Shown here in pieces: positions 36,490-49,100 of a stretch of 64,000 bases of DNA. Below the pieces are notes generated by a model. It had not been told where the DNA came from and did not search any database. It saw only the letters and a program-made list of their open reading frames with translations. How positions within the stretch are numbered: the stretch's first letter is position 1; each line of letters starts with the position of its first letter. The translations under genes were made by a program, and so were the position numbers. Origin of the DNA: Ignelater luminosus (Eukaryota > Arthropoda > Insecta > Coleoptera > Elateridae). The stretch is from assembly GCA_011009095.1 (NCBI GenBank), contig VTPC01089973.1, positions 1 to 64,000 on the forward strand. The letters are read 5' to 3'.

Positions 36490-39400
36490 AATTTCAATTC
36501 CTTTAAATTAATTATTCTTAAAAACTTACTTAGTTTCTACCAACTCTCTATTTTCTGCGAAAACAGTCAAGTCATCTGATTCTTTCTGATTAACGTGACT
36601 TTCAGCCAAGTCTAGGTTACAGCTATTACTTCGTAATCGCAATTTGTTTAATACATTTTGCAAAAACTTTTGTAAATTTGTGTTAAGACACCACAATGTG
36701 GTAGAATAAACTGATTTTGAGATGTTTACGCTGTCGTATTAATATAGAAAATCATTTGAGAAAATTTGTTATTGATTGTTTTCAGACGTATTAATCCACA
36801 AATTCTCTTTGATTTCTGTAGTAGACCTTTGTTAGAAGGTGTCAATGTTTCGTTAATAGTTATGAACAGGTGCGAAACCATAATTTGAACTTGATCATTT
36901 CTGGATATTTCTACTTTTTTCTAGCTTAATTCAAGCGTTTCTCACATCCTTTCTCGTAAATTTTATTATTGGTTTGAGTTTATCTGTGACTGATTTCCGT
37001 ATAATTTAGCACAAAATTATTTATATTTAAGTTAAATTTATACATTAATATACGAACTTCCGTTGATTAATTTCCTTTTCTCTTCAAACTTGTCCTTCTA
37101 CGTCATTGATTGTGCTTACCTTACCAAGGTAAACTATGATAATCTGTTGTTTTCATTATTTACTAACAACAACATTCCTGTAGGATCCTTCCAAGTAATT
37201 ATTATTCAATAAACTTTGAAATACATCAACTATTATTAAATGATTATTGGAAACAGTTTTGAATGTAAATAAGATATAAAAGATGGATTTTAAGACTGCG
37301 TTATTGTTGACAATATAATTATAATTGTTAAATATCCCAATACTAAATAATAGACAATTCACATAACATCCTAATTCAATTTTCGGGAAATTAAATATTG
37401 ATGTATAATAATAGAGCAATTTATAAAATTGCTTGAGCGAACGATGAGAGAGAAAAGAAATTAAATAAAATAAAAACTCAGTAATAGTATCGGATAATTT
37501 TCATGTAAACAACAGTTTCATGCCGTTCTTGTTTACATGAAGATTAAACTAAGCCCTTAATTTAATTATTAGCATTATTACACATCGAACTTTGCATGTC
37601 GGTCAATACTGACCAGCAGTAACACGGTATAAAGCTTTATTAATGAAATCGCATCGGTTAAATTTAATTACTATTATTTAGCTTTGTTGTGATAGGTTAT
37701 AGGATCTACTTAGTAAACTGGAACAAAATAATATAAAATTTTAAACGGGGAGAGTCGTTTTAAATAGAGCTTCGGTTTGTTTGATTCTTGATAAAATATT
37801 CTTAACATGATGTATTTGCTACTTAATATGTTAATGTGATACTGAATAAATAATAATGTGATTATATATTTGCTACACTTGTTATTAAAGAAGAACATAA
37901 TCATGCGAAGGGCGCTTTTAGAATATGAATGGGAATACTAAACAGTCACAATTAACATTAACTTAACTGTATTTGAATTTTATTGCCTATTAAAATAAGT
38001 AAAAACGTTTTATGCAGGGTTTGAAAATGAAAGACTATACTCGTAGAAATAATAGTACCCACATCTTTCCGACAGTTAACAATACCTACTCGTGGTATAA
38101 TATTTCGCAAATGTCTGAACTGAACTAGAACAATTGGAATGCTATTTATTATATTCAGGTGGAAATAAAGCAAACCTGAAGAACCAAAAAAAAGGTGTAT
38201 GGTTTTATGGAACCAATTAAAAATTTGTTTTTCATTATTACTCTGCATTTACAAATATTTTCTCCCTTTTTTCTTTTGCTTATAAGTTATAACTGTTTAC
38301 CAATTTCTCTATGTCAAGTGCTTGTTTTGACTATAGAAAAGTATAAATGCCCCACCTAACAAAAACTCTTTGGAGTATGAAAATATTTTTAGAAATCTAT
38401 TTTAGAGCTTGAAATTCAAGCTTGCCAATAGCACCTATCTAACTTATGTTTTGAATTCAACTGTTTACAATATAAAAGCTGTGAATTAACAAACATGAAT
38501 CTAGGAGGTAAAAAATTACCCTCAAATAATATCATTCAGATTTTATATTCACTCTTTATAATGACATGCAGATCTACACCTCCATCGATGCATTATATTC
38601 GCAGACAATAGCTGGTCGATCAAGTTCGATATATTTTTTGCTTTTAACACATCATCTTCTTGCATGATCAACAAGACACAATATAAAATTGTCATACCAT
38701 TTATTGTTAGTTGCTGTGATACTAGTTTCAGAAACAGATCGGTAACTATAAGAACCGCGCCCCTTTTACATCAAACCTTTGTCATCATCAAATTTGCATC
38801 TTTGAAAATGAAAACTTTCTAATCATACCTGGATCTTGTCAGTAAATAGCTTGATTTTGAAAAGCTTATTAGAATTTGTAATTAAAATGTATGAATTAAG
38901 ACGTAGCTTTTCGAAAGTGCTACGACCTATGGTATTGGCAATTGTGTCTTAGTAGGTCTCTTACGACTCGGAACAAAAACTATCCTATTCAACATCTGAA
39001 TTCCAAAAAGATATCTTGTCTCTTCAGGGTTGGTATAGATCGATTCTCTAGATTCTTAAAAGAGTAGAGATCAGATTGCTATGAAGTATTCAAAAATACA
39101 GAGTTGTCCCAAGATTCTAATGGAATTTAAAAACCTTGTGATGCTTTGCCCGAAAGCAGTTTCGCTATTAGGCAATTCAACTTTCTTCCAAATTGGAGGT
39201 CGATATTCTTCATTTGATTCGCGCTTGGATAGATCTTGACTTTAGGTGGTTGACTGCACAACCATATCAGTGCAATGGCTAAAGTGCTTGAAGTTTCTTC
39301 ATCTCCGTGATTATTGAGTTTATTACCATTAACTGGTTCAATTTCATCTGTGTATCAAGATAAATGCTTTTTTCTGTATCTTCATCATTTGTCTCAACTT

Positions 39401-42100
39401 CAACATCAGAGGTTTCCAATAGCTTTAATATTTATTCGTTGAAGACTCAGAGTAGAATGGGCAAGGAAACATTAGTTGTTTCATCTTTTTCTTTGAACCC
39501 TGAAGACTTTAGATGTGTTGTGAAAACTATTTGTTTAATAAAAAAAATTAATTGTTCTTTATGTTTTGCTTTAATCTCATTTAACAAAGTAAAGTGTTAG
39601 GAGTTTATAATATAAAAGGTGCTCTAACGTTTGTGTTTCTATCTTAAAGCAGATCTACGTTTTTATGGGTCAGAAACTTATATTCCTTGCTTGCAACCCC
39701 ATTTCCTAATCCACTACATAATTATTAGTTTTCAGCCTTGAATTATGAAATACACAACGAATGAAGCTCAGAACGTTCTCTTGTTTATGCAGCTCAAAGC
39801 GGCGTTGTTTCAGTTTTTATTTGTGTTGATTGTTCTGCAGATGGAATTCGGAGCCTCCCTGTTCACGACTATACATTTGACGTGGTATTTCTGTTTAGAG
39901 CAATTTTACTAGATGTCGGTACCACTAATCGTGCACGAAATTCGAAAACGACTAAACAGAATCTGATGCTAAAGTTAAAGTTGATTCTGTTTTAGTTGCA
40001 ATTGTCCCTAATAAGTGTGTAGTAGAATGATAATCCAGCAGGTCTTATAGCAACAATTACATATTCTGGGGCTTTTGATAATTTATTCTTAAACAACTGC
40101 GATAAAGAAATCTAGTATTAGAAAACAACCGAACAGTTTTAGAGTCAGACAAATCAAAACAGATTAAATGGAGAAGTTGTTGAAGCAGCCGAACAAAAAA
40201 TGAATAAAAAATGTAAAGGTTTCTATCGGTACATGATTCAATGAGTCATTTTCGGATCTTGTCCACACAGTTTATTGTTGTTTACAACTTATATCGGTCC
40301 TGGGACTAATTCAGTGGCGTAGCGAAGTTTGTGACACAATCTTTCGGAGTACCTACGTTTACATATTTTACATTCTCATTACTGCTAGGTATATGACACT
40401 AGTTTCTGGTTCCTGTTTGAGCAAAATAGATAAACCCATTTGACTTCTTTTAAAACAAATAGCTGGAAATACCAGCAATATCGAGTTTTAAAAGAGTTTT
40501 ATCCAGCATTGCTTTGTTGTTGATTCGAGTTGAATTTTGTCTAATTAGGCTCGTAACTGTACAGCAGATTTTATTTAGTTCGTTCAGAGGTTGCGTGCGC
40601 ACTAGCACCGCCAAATCAAGTATCATGTGACATCTTGTTTCTGTCAATCTTACAGAATAACAAGAGTATCAAGAATATTTCTGATTCTAAGAATCTGAGC
40701 AAATAAAAAGGTACAGTTAAATATGTCAGATTCTAGCCCCCTTGCATTTGTTGAGGAAATCCAAACTTCTGCTTTCTCTTACCTGGTGTTACCTTTGTAT
40801 AAGACAAAGAAGCTAGAGATCTTATCGTTTTGCTACACAACTACGAGCGTTCATTGATTTTAGAATTCGACACAGTTTTAGTCATCTTTGTTGATCAGTA
40901 CATTCCTTAATATGAACCAAAGGAAAACGATATGCGGTGACAGGTGACCCTTTTAAAAGACACCCGCGACTTCTCTGGTGATGACAATCGCTAGCTTGAG
41001 AAACACTCCTTTTACCAATGCTGTGGCTAAGGTGTTTCTGGTACTATATTTCTTTGGTAGTATATAAGAGACAATAATCAAGAGAAAGATTCACAGAAAT
41101 TATTGGTATGAAAATCTGCCAGCTTTTAAGGCAGTAGACTTATTTTTACATAGTGCTAAAATTGACCAAACTTTCCACTTTGTCTAAAAACTACCTACTA
41201 ACTGAACACAAAATCTTCATTCTTTATTTAAAAAATCAAGAAATACATACAAGACATACAATATTTTTGTTACTCAATGGTTTTGATTGATGTATCAGAC
41301 ACTGCACTGAAAATATCAGATATTGATATAAGTCACAATGAGTTAGTAAAATTGGGAAAGATTGATTTAAAAAATTATTTTCGTGCAGGTAGTACATAGA
41401 TGGGGTTCACTAAATCAGGCCAGAAAAAGGCCTAGGTGAATCAACAACTAACAGAAGTTATTAGTTATTCGATAAGGAATTAAAGGAAATAAACTTTGGC
41501 TGTATGGTTTATTGGAATTATGATAAATTACTGCGAACCACTAGTACTGAACTAACATGCTTATTGATAAAATTAATGATTGCTAATTTGTAGAGATGGA
41601 TCCAAAAAGGATGGAATTCTTACATTTTTTGATGCCGTTCTTGGTATTCATATCTTTAACTGTCATGTACTAACCTGTAAAGCTAAAGCTGTACTCTGTA
41701 ATTATCATAATTAAATTTTAGGGCGTGCTATATGGCTTTTGGGTGTAAAACGCAATGAACAGAAGTTGTAAGTTTTTCAAAATTCCTGTTTAAGATTAAT
41801 TTATGGAACAGAAAGGTATCAGTACGTACCTATCACATAAACTGTTAGAAATTAGATGGTTAAATATGAAAAAGCAAAGATTGTTTGATGTGTCGTAAAT
41901 TTCTATTAAATTATCGTTAGAATAGCAAAATCCCTAATTTTTTATTTTTTTAAATTATATTACTAGCTTCGTCGATACTTGTACTTCTTATTGCCTATAT
42001 ACCAAAACCTATTTGGATCAAGTTTTTCTTCGAAAGGTTACATGGAAAATCAGCGAGTCACTTTACTTTTCCTCGCCCGTTTTGCTGAATATATAAGTTT
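36490..42100. other. Noncoding stretch, presumed intron, with old unidentifiable debris
   Basis: From about 38540 to 41150 the composition is more even and resembles ancient transposon-derived sequence, but no domain survives. CAGTGGCGTAGCGAAG at 40312 looks like a generic transposon terminus. The minus-strand frame at 40450-40647 (65 codons) is unassigned. A motif-dense segment at 37490-37680 is listed separately. Confidence 0.35.
37490..37680. promoter_or_regulatory. Candidate intronic enhancer with palindromic binding-site-like motifs
   Basis: A perfect 13-bp inverted repeat, TTCATGTAAACAA at 37500-37512 and its complement at 37529-37541, places two forkhead-type GTAAACAA sites head to head. 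GGTCAATACTGACC at 37601-37614 is an inverted pair of nuclear-receptor half-sites spaced by four bases. TTTGCATG at about 37591 resembles a POU site, and TTAATTATTAGC is homeodomain-like. The cluster is suggestive in an omb intron, but motif occurrence alone is weak evidence in AT-rich DNA. Confidence 0.2.
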
Positions 42101-42109
42101 ATTGTTTAA

Positions 42110-42260
42110 GCTTAACTGCTATCTAAACATTACAGTCTTATCGCTACATGCTACATTATCTTCTATCGCGCTCATGCTAAATTTTAGCTAAATATTATTG
42201 CTAACTGAATGTTAAATAACACAGGCAAGGAAATGTAATCTTGGGGGACTCCTCATAGTA
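42110..42260 (-). mobile_element. LINE reverse-transcriptase scrap
   Basis: The minus strand reads GVPQDYISLPVLFNI at about 42252-42208, matching the [15 protein letters not shown] block of LINE reverse transcriptase, and then a degraded ACSDKTVMF where YADDTVMF is usual. Only about 150 bp is recognisable. Confidence 0.45.
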
Positions 42261-43210
42261 TGTGTCATTTAGAACAATACTGTTTAGAATGCCAATCAAT
42301 CCTTTACAGCCTTTACATTTATTCACATCAGATAACGGCTTACCTTTTTCTAAATTGTTTATAAATCCAGATGTATTTATATTCTCGTTACGTTTATAAT
42401 TTAATGTAAGCCATAATATAATATTACTTCACGATATCTATAAGTAATGTTGCATTTATATTTTATGTTCCTGAAACAGTTGTTTTTACTAAACAAATGA
42501 ATAATTCTCTATGAACATCGGACTCGATCAATTATTTCCTGACAATTTCAAGATTTGGACAATGGCTTTTAACGCAAACCTGGTAGTATATGGTGCTCTT
42601 AAAACTAGTTTCCACTTGCAAATCATTTTTTTCTAATAAAGCTGTTAGTGACAATTTAAAAAACAATTCTCTTATATTTATAATTCAGGAATTTATGATT
42701 GATTTTATCTTTTGAAAAATTAAATAAACATGATGGTATTATTGTAAGAGTTTTAGGGCATAGCATATTTATAATTCATTTATTCCATTTATTCCATAAA
42801 AGCTCACGTTATAATATGAATAGTTGATTATTCGCTTTATAAACCATAAATCAATGAACTTGTTGATAAATTATTTTCATAGGGATTTTCTATTTTCAAA
42901 TTAAAACCAAGGGATAAACTAGTTTTAACATGCCTACCGAGAAAAAAAACTATAAAATATCTGTGACCTAATACTGAACTAACCTCTAACGCTACAAAAC
43001 GCAGGATTAGCGGAAGCAAGAAGAGCAGGATCGATGTCTGAACTTCCGGTGTGGTTAGTTAGTTTCGTATGCGCTTGAGGGGTTGCTAAAAGGGGGTATT
43101 TGAGGTTTTCTATATGTTTGAGGTGGTGGATTTTCTTTAAGTGATAACAGTTTAAGAATTTCTTAAATTTAAAAAGAATTCTGTATCTAATAAAATAGAA
43201 CTAATAACGT

Positions 43211-43230
43211 TATAATAATAATAATAATAA
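43211..43230. repeat. (AAT)n microsatellite
   Basis: Six to seven perfect AAT units. Confidence 0.9.
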
Positions 43231-46095
43231 CACTTAAATTCCATTTCAATTGTATAAATTAAATAGTAATGAAACAAATATATTAACTGCATTTACACGA
43301 TCATTAAAGGCAGTAACACCATAATTAATATTAATATGTTGTTAACAGCTTTTCAAAGAAACTAATCCGCTTATAAATTCTAATCGTTATCGTTACTATT
43401 AAACTTAATTTTTTAAATAGAAAAAAATTGAAAAAATAAATTCTTAAGAGGAACATCAAAGTTCAGTCCCTTTTATACCAAGTTGAATTCTTGTCGGCGT
43501 ATATCTAGAAGTCACACGGGTGGCTATCTAGCGGCAAAGTCCCAAACTAAAGACACCAGTTTTACATTAAGGTACTGAGGTATCTCGACGCTACTGTACA
43601 GATAACAAATTCAGCGGACCGAATGAATAGCGGAGAATTTCTTGTATAGGATACCTGAACAACGAATTGTGCGATTGCCCCTTTTAACACAAACGCATAT
43701 ATATTCAAGAAGAGTGATAATATAGTACTTAACTGGTGTTGAAATGTTAAATAATATCGTGCGGTGCTATTGATGTACAGGGAAAAGCAAAATAATATCG
43801 TAATCTACCAATTTTTATTATTTATTTTTTTGTTTAGGGTTTCTAAGAAATTTATTCTTTTAAACTTTTGAAAGTTGTCATAATGAAAATACACAAAACA
43901 ATTTACATTCGGAAGTTTTATAAGTAGGCCAATAAAGGAGTTATAATTTTTCTGGAAACTGACAAGACATAATTCAACTCTAATATTAAAAAATAAACAA
44001 CCGCTGCAGATATAATAAATTAATAAAATGTCAGTTGAACCATACAAAGTAATAAAATAAACAGAGTTCATCAAATAGAAAAACCACCTCGGTAGAATCT
44101 TTGAGAAAGAGAAAATAAAGTAATCCATCTAAAAGTATAAAAGAAACGAATGGTAAAAATTAAAAAAAAAAATTTGAAATTCCTACGTGTATAAAAATAG
44201 GGAAATGAGACAGAGTAAAGGTAATTCCTGACGACAGCAAAAGATAGATTTAACGTGCGGCACTTTTTGAAAGCCAACAGGATGCGCGATTCTGAATCCA
44301 AATGTGAAAATTATGCATGTTTTGCGCCAAATGACCAGGCTGAGAGACGCGCTGACTCGCTAATTATTTGTAAGAGTTATTTTCATACGTTGATACTCAC
44401 ACCATGTGGCGTTAAATATTATAATAAATAATATCAGGGGAACCCTTTTCAAATGCGCCGCTAAATTTATGTAGATTTAAAAAGTTTATAATCTACTCGG
44501 TATTAGCGGAGACAAAAGGGGGAATTGTATATTTGGACAGGCAGATGCCCTTTCTTGGTTAATTGAAAGTGTTGAATTTTAATCGTGACGTTTTATGTTG
44601 ATATCAATGTTATTGTAACAATATAACAATCTTTAATTAATAAGCTGTGTAAATACATAAATGGAAAAATGGTTTATTGTTTTCATATGCAAGCACGTGA
44701 AAATATATGCAGATGTAGTGATATTATAGGGGCACGCTTCTACTAAAAGTTGTGTAATTACCATTCTTGGTCTTCCTATATCGTTCCCTAAACGTATGAC
44801 ACATTCTATAAATTATTAATTCATGAACTTTGGTGGTGGAGAATTCTAAAAAAAAATTTGCAAGTTCCCCTTTTCTAGTAGAAATGAAGAAATTTACCAT
44901 TATTGCATGCTAGGTAACGAGAGCAACTATAATATTCACTTATACATCATTTTAATAAACAAACCAAAGACACCGCCAATAGCAAGTAGAATCAAAAAGA
45001 CTGTTTTTACTTAATTGAATTGGGTGTTTTGATTTTTATCAATGAGTCACTTCGGTACTAACATAATTGGCTGCAAACTTAAAATATGCAAAAAACTTGT
45101 AACATCGGTTATATAGTTCAATAAAATATAGAAACGGTTCATTCAATCTTAAAGAAAAGATTATGTGGAAAAATTGATTCTGCATTTGCTGACGTTGAAA
45201 CAAAATGGATATGAAGAGATTGATTTGCTTTTGATTTTGACAATTTGAAGAATCGTTCACTTTTACCGGATAGATGCATGGGAATTCCTGGAGAGATTTT
45301 GCGCAATTGTTGACAAGTCATTGCACTTGTGGAGAAATACATACATTCTATACTACGATAATTCCCCGCCTAGTAACGGTTAGGATAATTCCTGGCTATC
45401 CAGTTTTGGGTTTCCGTTTTTCCCAAAATAAACTCTCTGAATGCTAAGTAATTTTACCCTAATTTACCCGATTTAAATGTAATATCAAAAGTCAACAGTT
45501 TTATTGCAGAATTTCTTTTCTATATATTAGTTAATGATTTATCGCGTGACTCGATCTCAACAGCATTATCAGACGAGCACACTAGATAAGCAACAGACAA
45601 AGTTTTGCTAATGTTAATCAATCAGTAACCAAAACAACTTCAGATTATCTGAAACATTTTCGAGTTGGCACGAATACAATGGAGTTCGGTGGGAGACTGG
45701 GGAAAACTTAAATTATGCTTACGTCAGAACGGTTTTGATTGGGATGCTCTTTCTTTCACAGCAAACTTAAAAATTTAGCCTGAATGTCTAAAAACCAATA
45801 TGATGTTTAAAAACATTATTAGTGACGGCAAAATTTTCTATACAGCTATTTTTATCTGCGACAGTTCTGCATTCGCATTCCTTCCATTTTTCGCATCGTA
45901 TCCAGTCTTTCGTTGTTCGATCACAGTATTTCTCACAGCGTGCAGGACATGCATACTTATCTTTTCGAGGACTACTAATCTCAATAGGTTCTAAAATAGA
46001 GTGTAAATAAGCTCTATGAGGTACTGCGAGAATTTTTAACGAGAACCTAAATAAGTACTAATAAGTACTAAAACTGGAAAAAAGCAAAACTTATC

Positions 46096-46136
46096 AGATC
46101 CTAAATAGAACATAATTTCTATGTTATTTAGGATCT
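46096..46136. repeat. Perfect-stem hairpin with small bulge
   Basis: AGATCCTAAATAGAACATA faces TATGTTATTTAGGATCT across a five-base loop. The stem is 17 bp, with two extra bases (GA) on the left side. A second, shorter inverted repeat, CTCTGC...GCAGAG, lies at about 46154-46180, and tandem TAAGTACTAA units precede the stem. No transposon family is recognised. Confidence 0.6.
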
Positions 46137-49100
46137 AAGCAAGTACTTTTACGCTCTGCAGCGAATAGATCTTAGCAGAGCCTAACTAGGACTTAAATTT
46201 CGACTCGGGTACGTACATAGTTTACGTAACTATCTTTTTTAAAAAAATGTGTGCTAAATTTTGTGTAAATCGTGCGCAACTTTTGCCCTTCAGGTACGTT
46301 TGCCATTTTATAAGTAAATAAAAATCCAAGTATAGTTCATTAGGTTTTTATTGGTTATGAGTTAGAGGCAGCTTCCCAATCTGTACAGGGAGATTAAAGG
46401 TTATTCTGGATCGTTTCTTCCATTTCAGCTTGTAGTATGTTAACAACTGGAGACTTTTAAATAGGTCAGCTACGCGTGGTTGCTCTCACTTAAGATTATA
46501 ATATGATGGTTGTAGTAGCAAGCTTTAATTTTAGTTTTTAGCAATGGCTTTTTTGTGTAGAAGAACGCTTGTGCTATATTGTCGCTATGATTTGCATTAC
46601 AATGCAGCTGATGATGACCTTGTGGTTAATGGTACAGTGAGTACAACTGACAATTCATAGGAGCTTGGTGGCGAATGGTAGTACGAGAACGGTAATAGCA
46701 GCAAAGGGGACTTTAGGAAGAGAAAACTTACTATCATGAACGACTCGGCTAGAAAGAGTATCCAACAAAACCTTGCGACTCCGCAATACATGTTTAATGT
46801 CAATTGGAAAGGGGAAATAATGGTCCGCTCTCAGCCAGGATGACAGAGGCATCGAAAGAGAAGATCTTCAATCTTCGACGTTCAAAAAAAGAATAAACCT
46901 TCCTATTGTGGAACTTTTTTTGACATGTTTAGTTTTTGATAAACAAAGAAAGGTTGTCTGTGTAGGTTTTTGAAAGATACTGCATAATTGTCAAAATAAC
47001 TCTAAGTAAAGTCAAGCGCCTAAAAGATCTTTCTAAGTGCCTGTTGTGATCAGGAAGTACTGTAAGTTGCTTATTTTATAGTTCCTTATCTCGATTAGTT
47101 CATGATGTACAGAAGCATCTGTGTGTTTGTCTATTTGCCTATTAGAAAGTTTGCACTAAACCACTGAATTCTTCTTACCGTCACTAATAGTAGTTTAAAG
47201 AAAAATTTGTTCAGTTGGCGATAATTAGGAGATTTAGGAAAGAGAAGGTACCATGATTATTAAGAATAAAAATTATTCTTCGCCCTTTACTGCTAGAGGC
47301 TATTGCCTCATTGAATAATAGAAGTTTGATGGCAATTTATAGATTTTTAACACATCTCGCAAATGATTCTTCTATTTGAATTTAAATTATTTCTACAATC
47401 TACTACATGGTTTAATAGAATGTACTACTAATTATATTACAAATAACCATACCACACATTTGGTAAAGAAAAAGGAGGCAGAATTCTTAGAACTTTCATA
47501 TTGGACAAATTATGTCCAATTATACTTTCTTTATTGTTATCTATTCTACATTCCTTCTTATTTATTATCAAATACATTAATTATATACCTTTTTATGTCG
47601 CTAAATTATTAGCATGTTCTCCTTTATCTAATTTACACGCCTATTTAGAACGATTTATTATTTATTAAATTGATAGATTTAAGACGATATTAATGTCGGT
47701 AGGTTTCTAAAAACATTTCATTTTTTGGATAAGTGAAATAAAAACGCGAAAAGTGTGTCAAATTACCTATCAATCGGCTACCTACATAATTATTTTTAAT
47801 TTAGAGTGTTCAACTATTAAGATGGAAAAAATAAATATAATAATGCGTTGATTAATGTGGGTCCTTCATAATCCAAATTAAGTAAAAGCCATTCAGTTCC
47901 CACGCCTAAAGGTTCATTATATTAAGCTTCTGTGTGAGAAAAACATGGTCAAAGTGAATACACATACTATCTAATAATATTAAAAGTATTATTAAATATT
48001 TTACCATTTTTATATTTGTACGAATGTGTACGTATCTAACCATCATCAAATAAACTTTGACAGTTTATTAAAACGAACAAGCAGTCTCTTTTTTAGTTAA
48101 AGATAAACAACCTATCACCTTTACATATCATAAATATGAATTAATTAAAGAAATACAAGTAGGTATTACTACACTTTTAATATATTTCTTTTATACACTC
48201 GTTATTTTCCATCCTTTTCTCATTTAACATTCTTGACAATGTTGTACATTTAAGAATTCATTCAACAAGTTTACTATTGTTGTTAACGTTATAAAAAGTA
48301 AAACAAAACATCTATTGTTACAGTTTTTTCGCTTATTATAAAGTTCACAGCTTGGATAAGATAAATAATTTATTTCGGAGCTCGCGATGCTAACGTTTAA
48401 ACAAAATTCTTGAAAAGTACACGGTTACGTGTTAGTTTTAATTAATTATGCAAATTCTTATTAATTTAATAAGTTGTACGCAAGTAGTCGGTCGGAAAGT
48501 TCAAAAACACCTGTCAGCGGAACTGGAGTCGATGCCATTTGGTATGTACCAGGTTGTTAATTAGGCACTGCGGGTTATCTCCACCACTTCGGTGCGCTTT
48601 GGTGACAGGAATATCAGCCGCTAAACTAGGTGACACGCAGCCGAAATGTCTTTTTGAGTGATTAGTTTAATTTGTTCCGAATAAGATTTCTATTGTTTCA
48701 TATTAATGCCCGAGAAAATTTGAAATTCATATTTTAAGATCTCGTTTAAAATGTATGTGAATCCACAAGAAGTTTCCATTTATGTGTGAACTTTGAAATT
48801 GATAAAATGTAGTGAAATGTAGAGATGAAAGATTTCTGCTTACATATTTATATATTATTATGAAACTAACTCGTATTTCTATGTTTACAATTCTCCTTGC
48901 ATACTTATTTTGTATTCCAAACGCGATCTTTCCAAGTTTCAAGCAAAAAAAGAAGTTCCAGGGCAATTTAAATTTGTGAATTTAATAAAACGTGGAAAGT
49001 TTCTGTTATATTTAGAAGGTTTTTCAACTTTCGAGCGAAATTATTTTTAAAATGAAATGTTTTGTTAAAATATAAACACATACATTCATTCAGTTAGTTG

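Noticed and set aside
40312..40330. CAGTGGCGTAGCGAAG as a hAT terminus
   Set aside because: No inverted partner or target duplication found. The sequence is short and shared by several transposon families.
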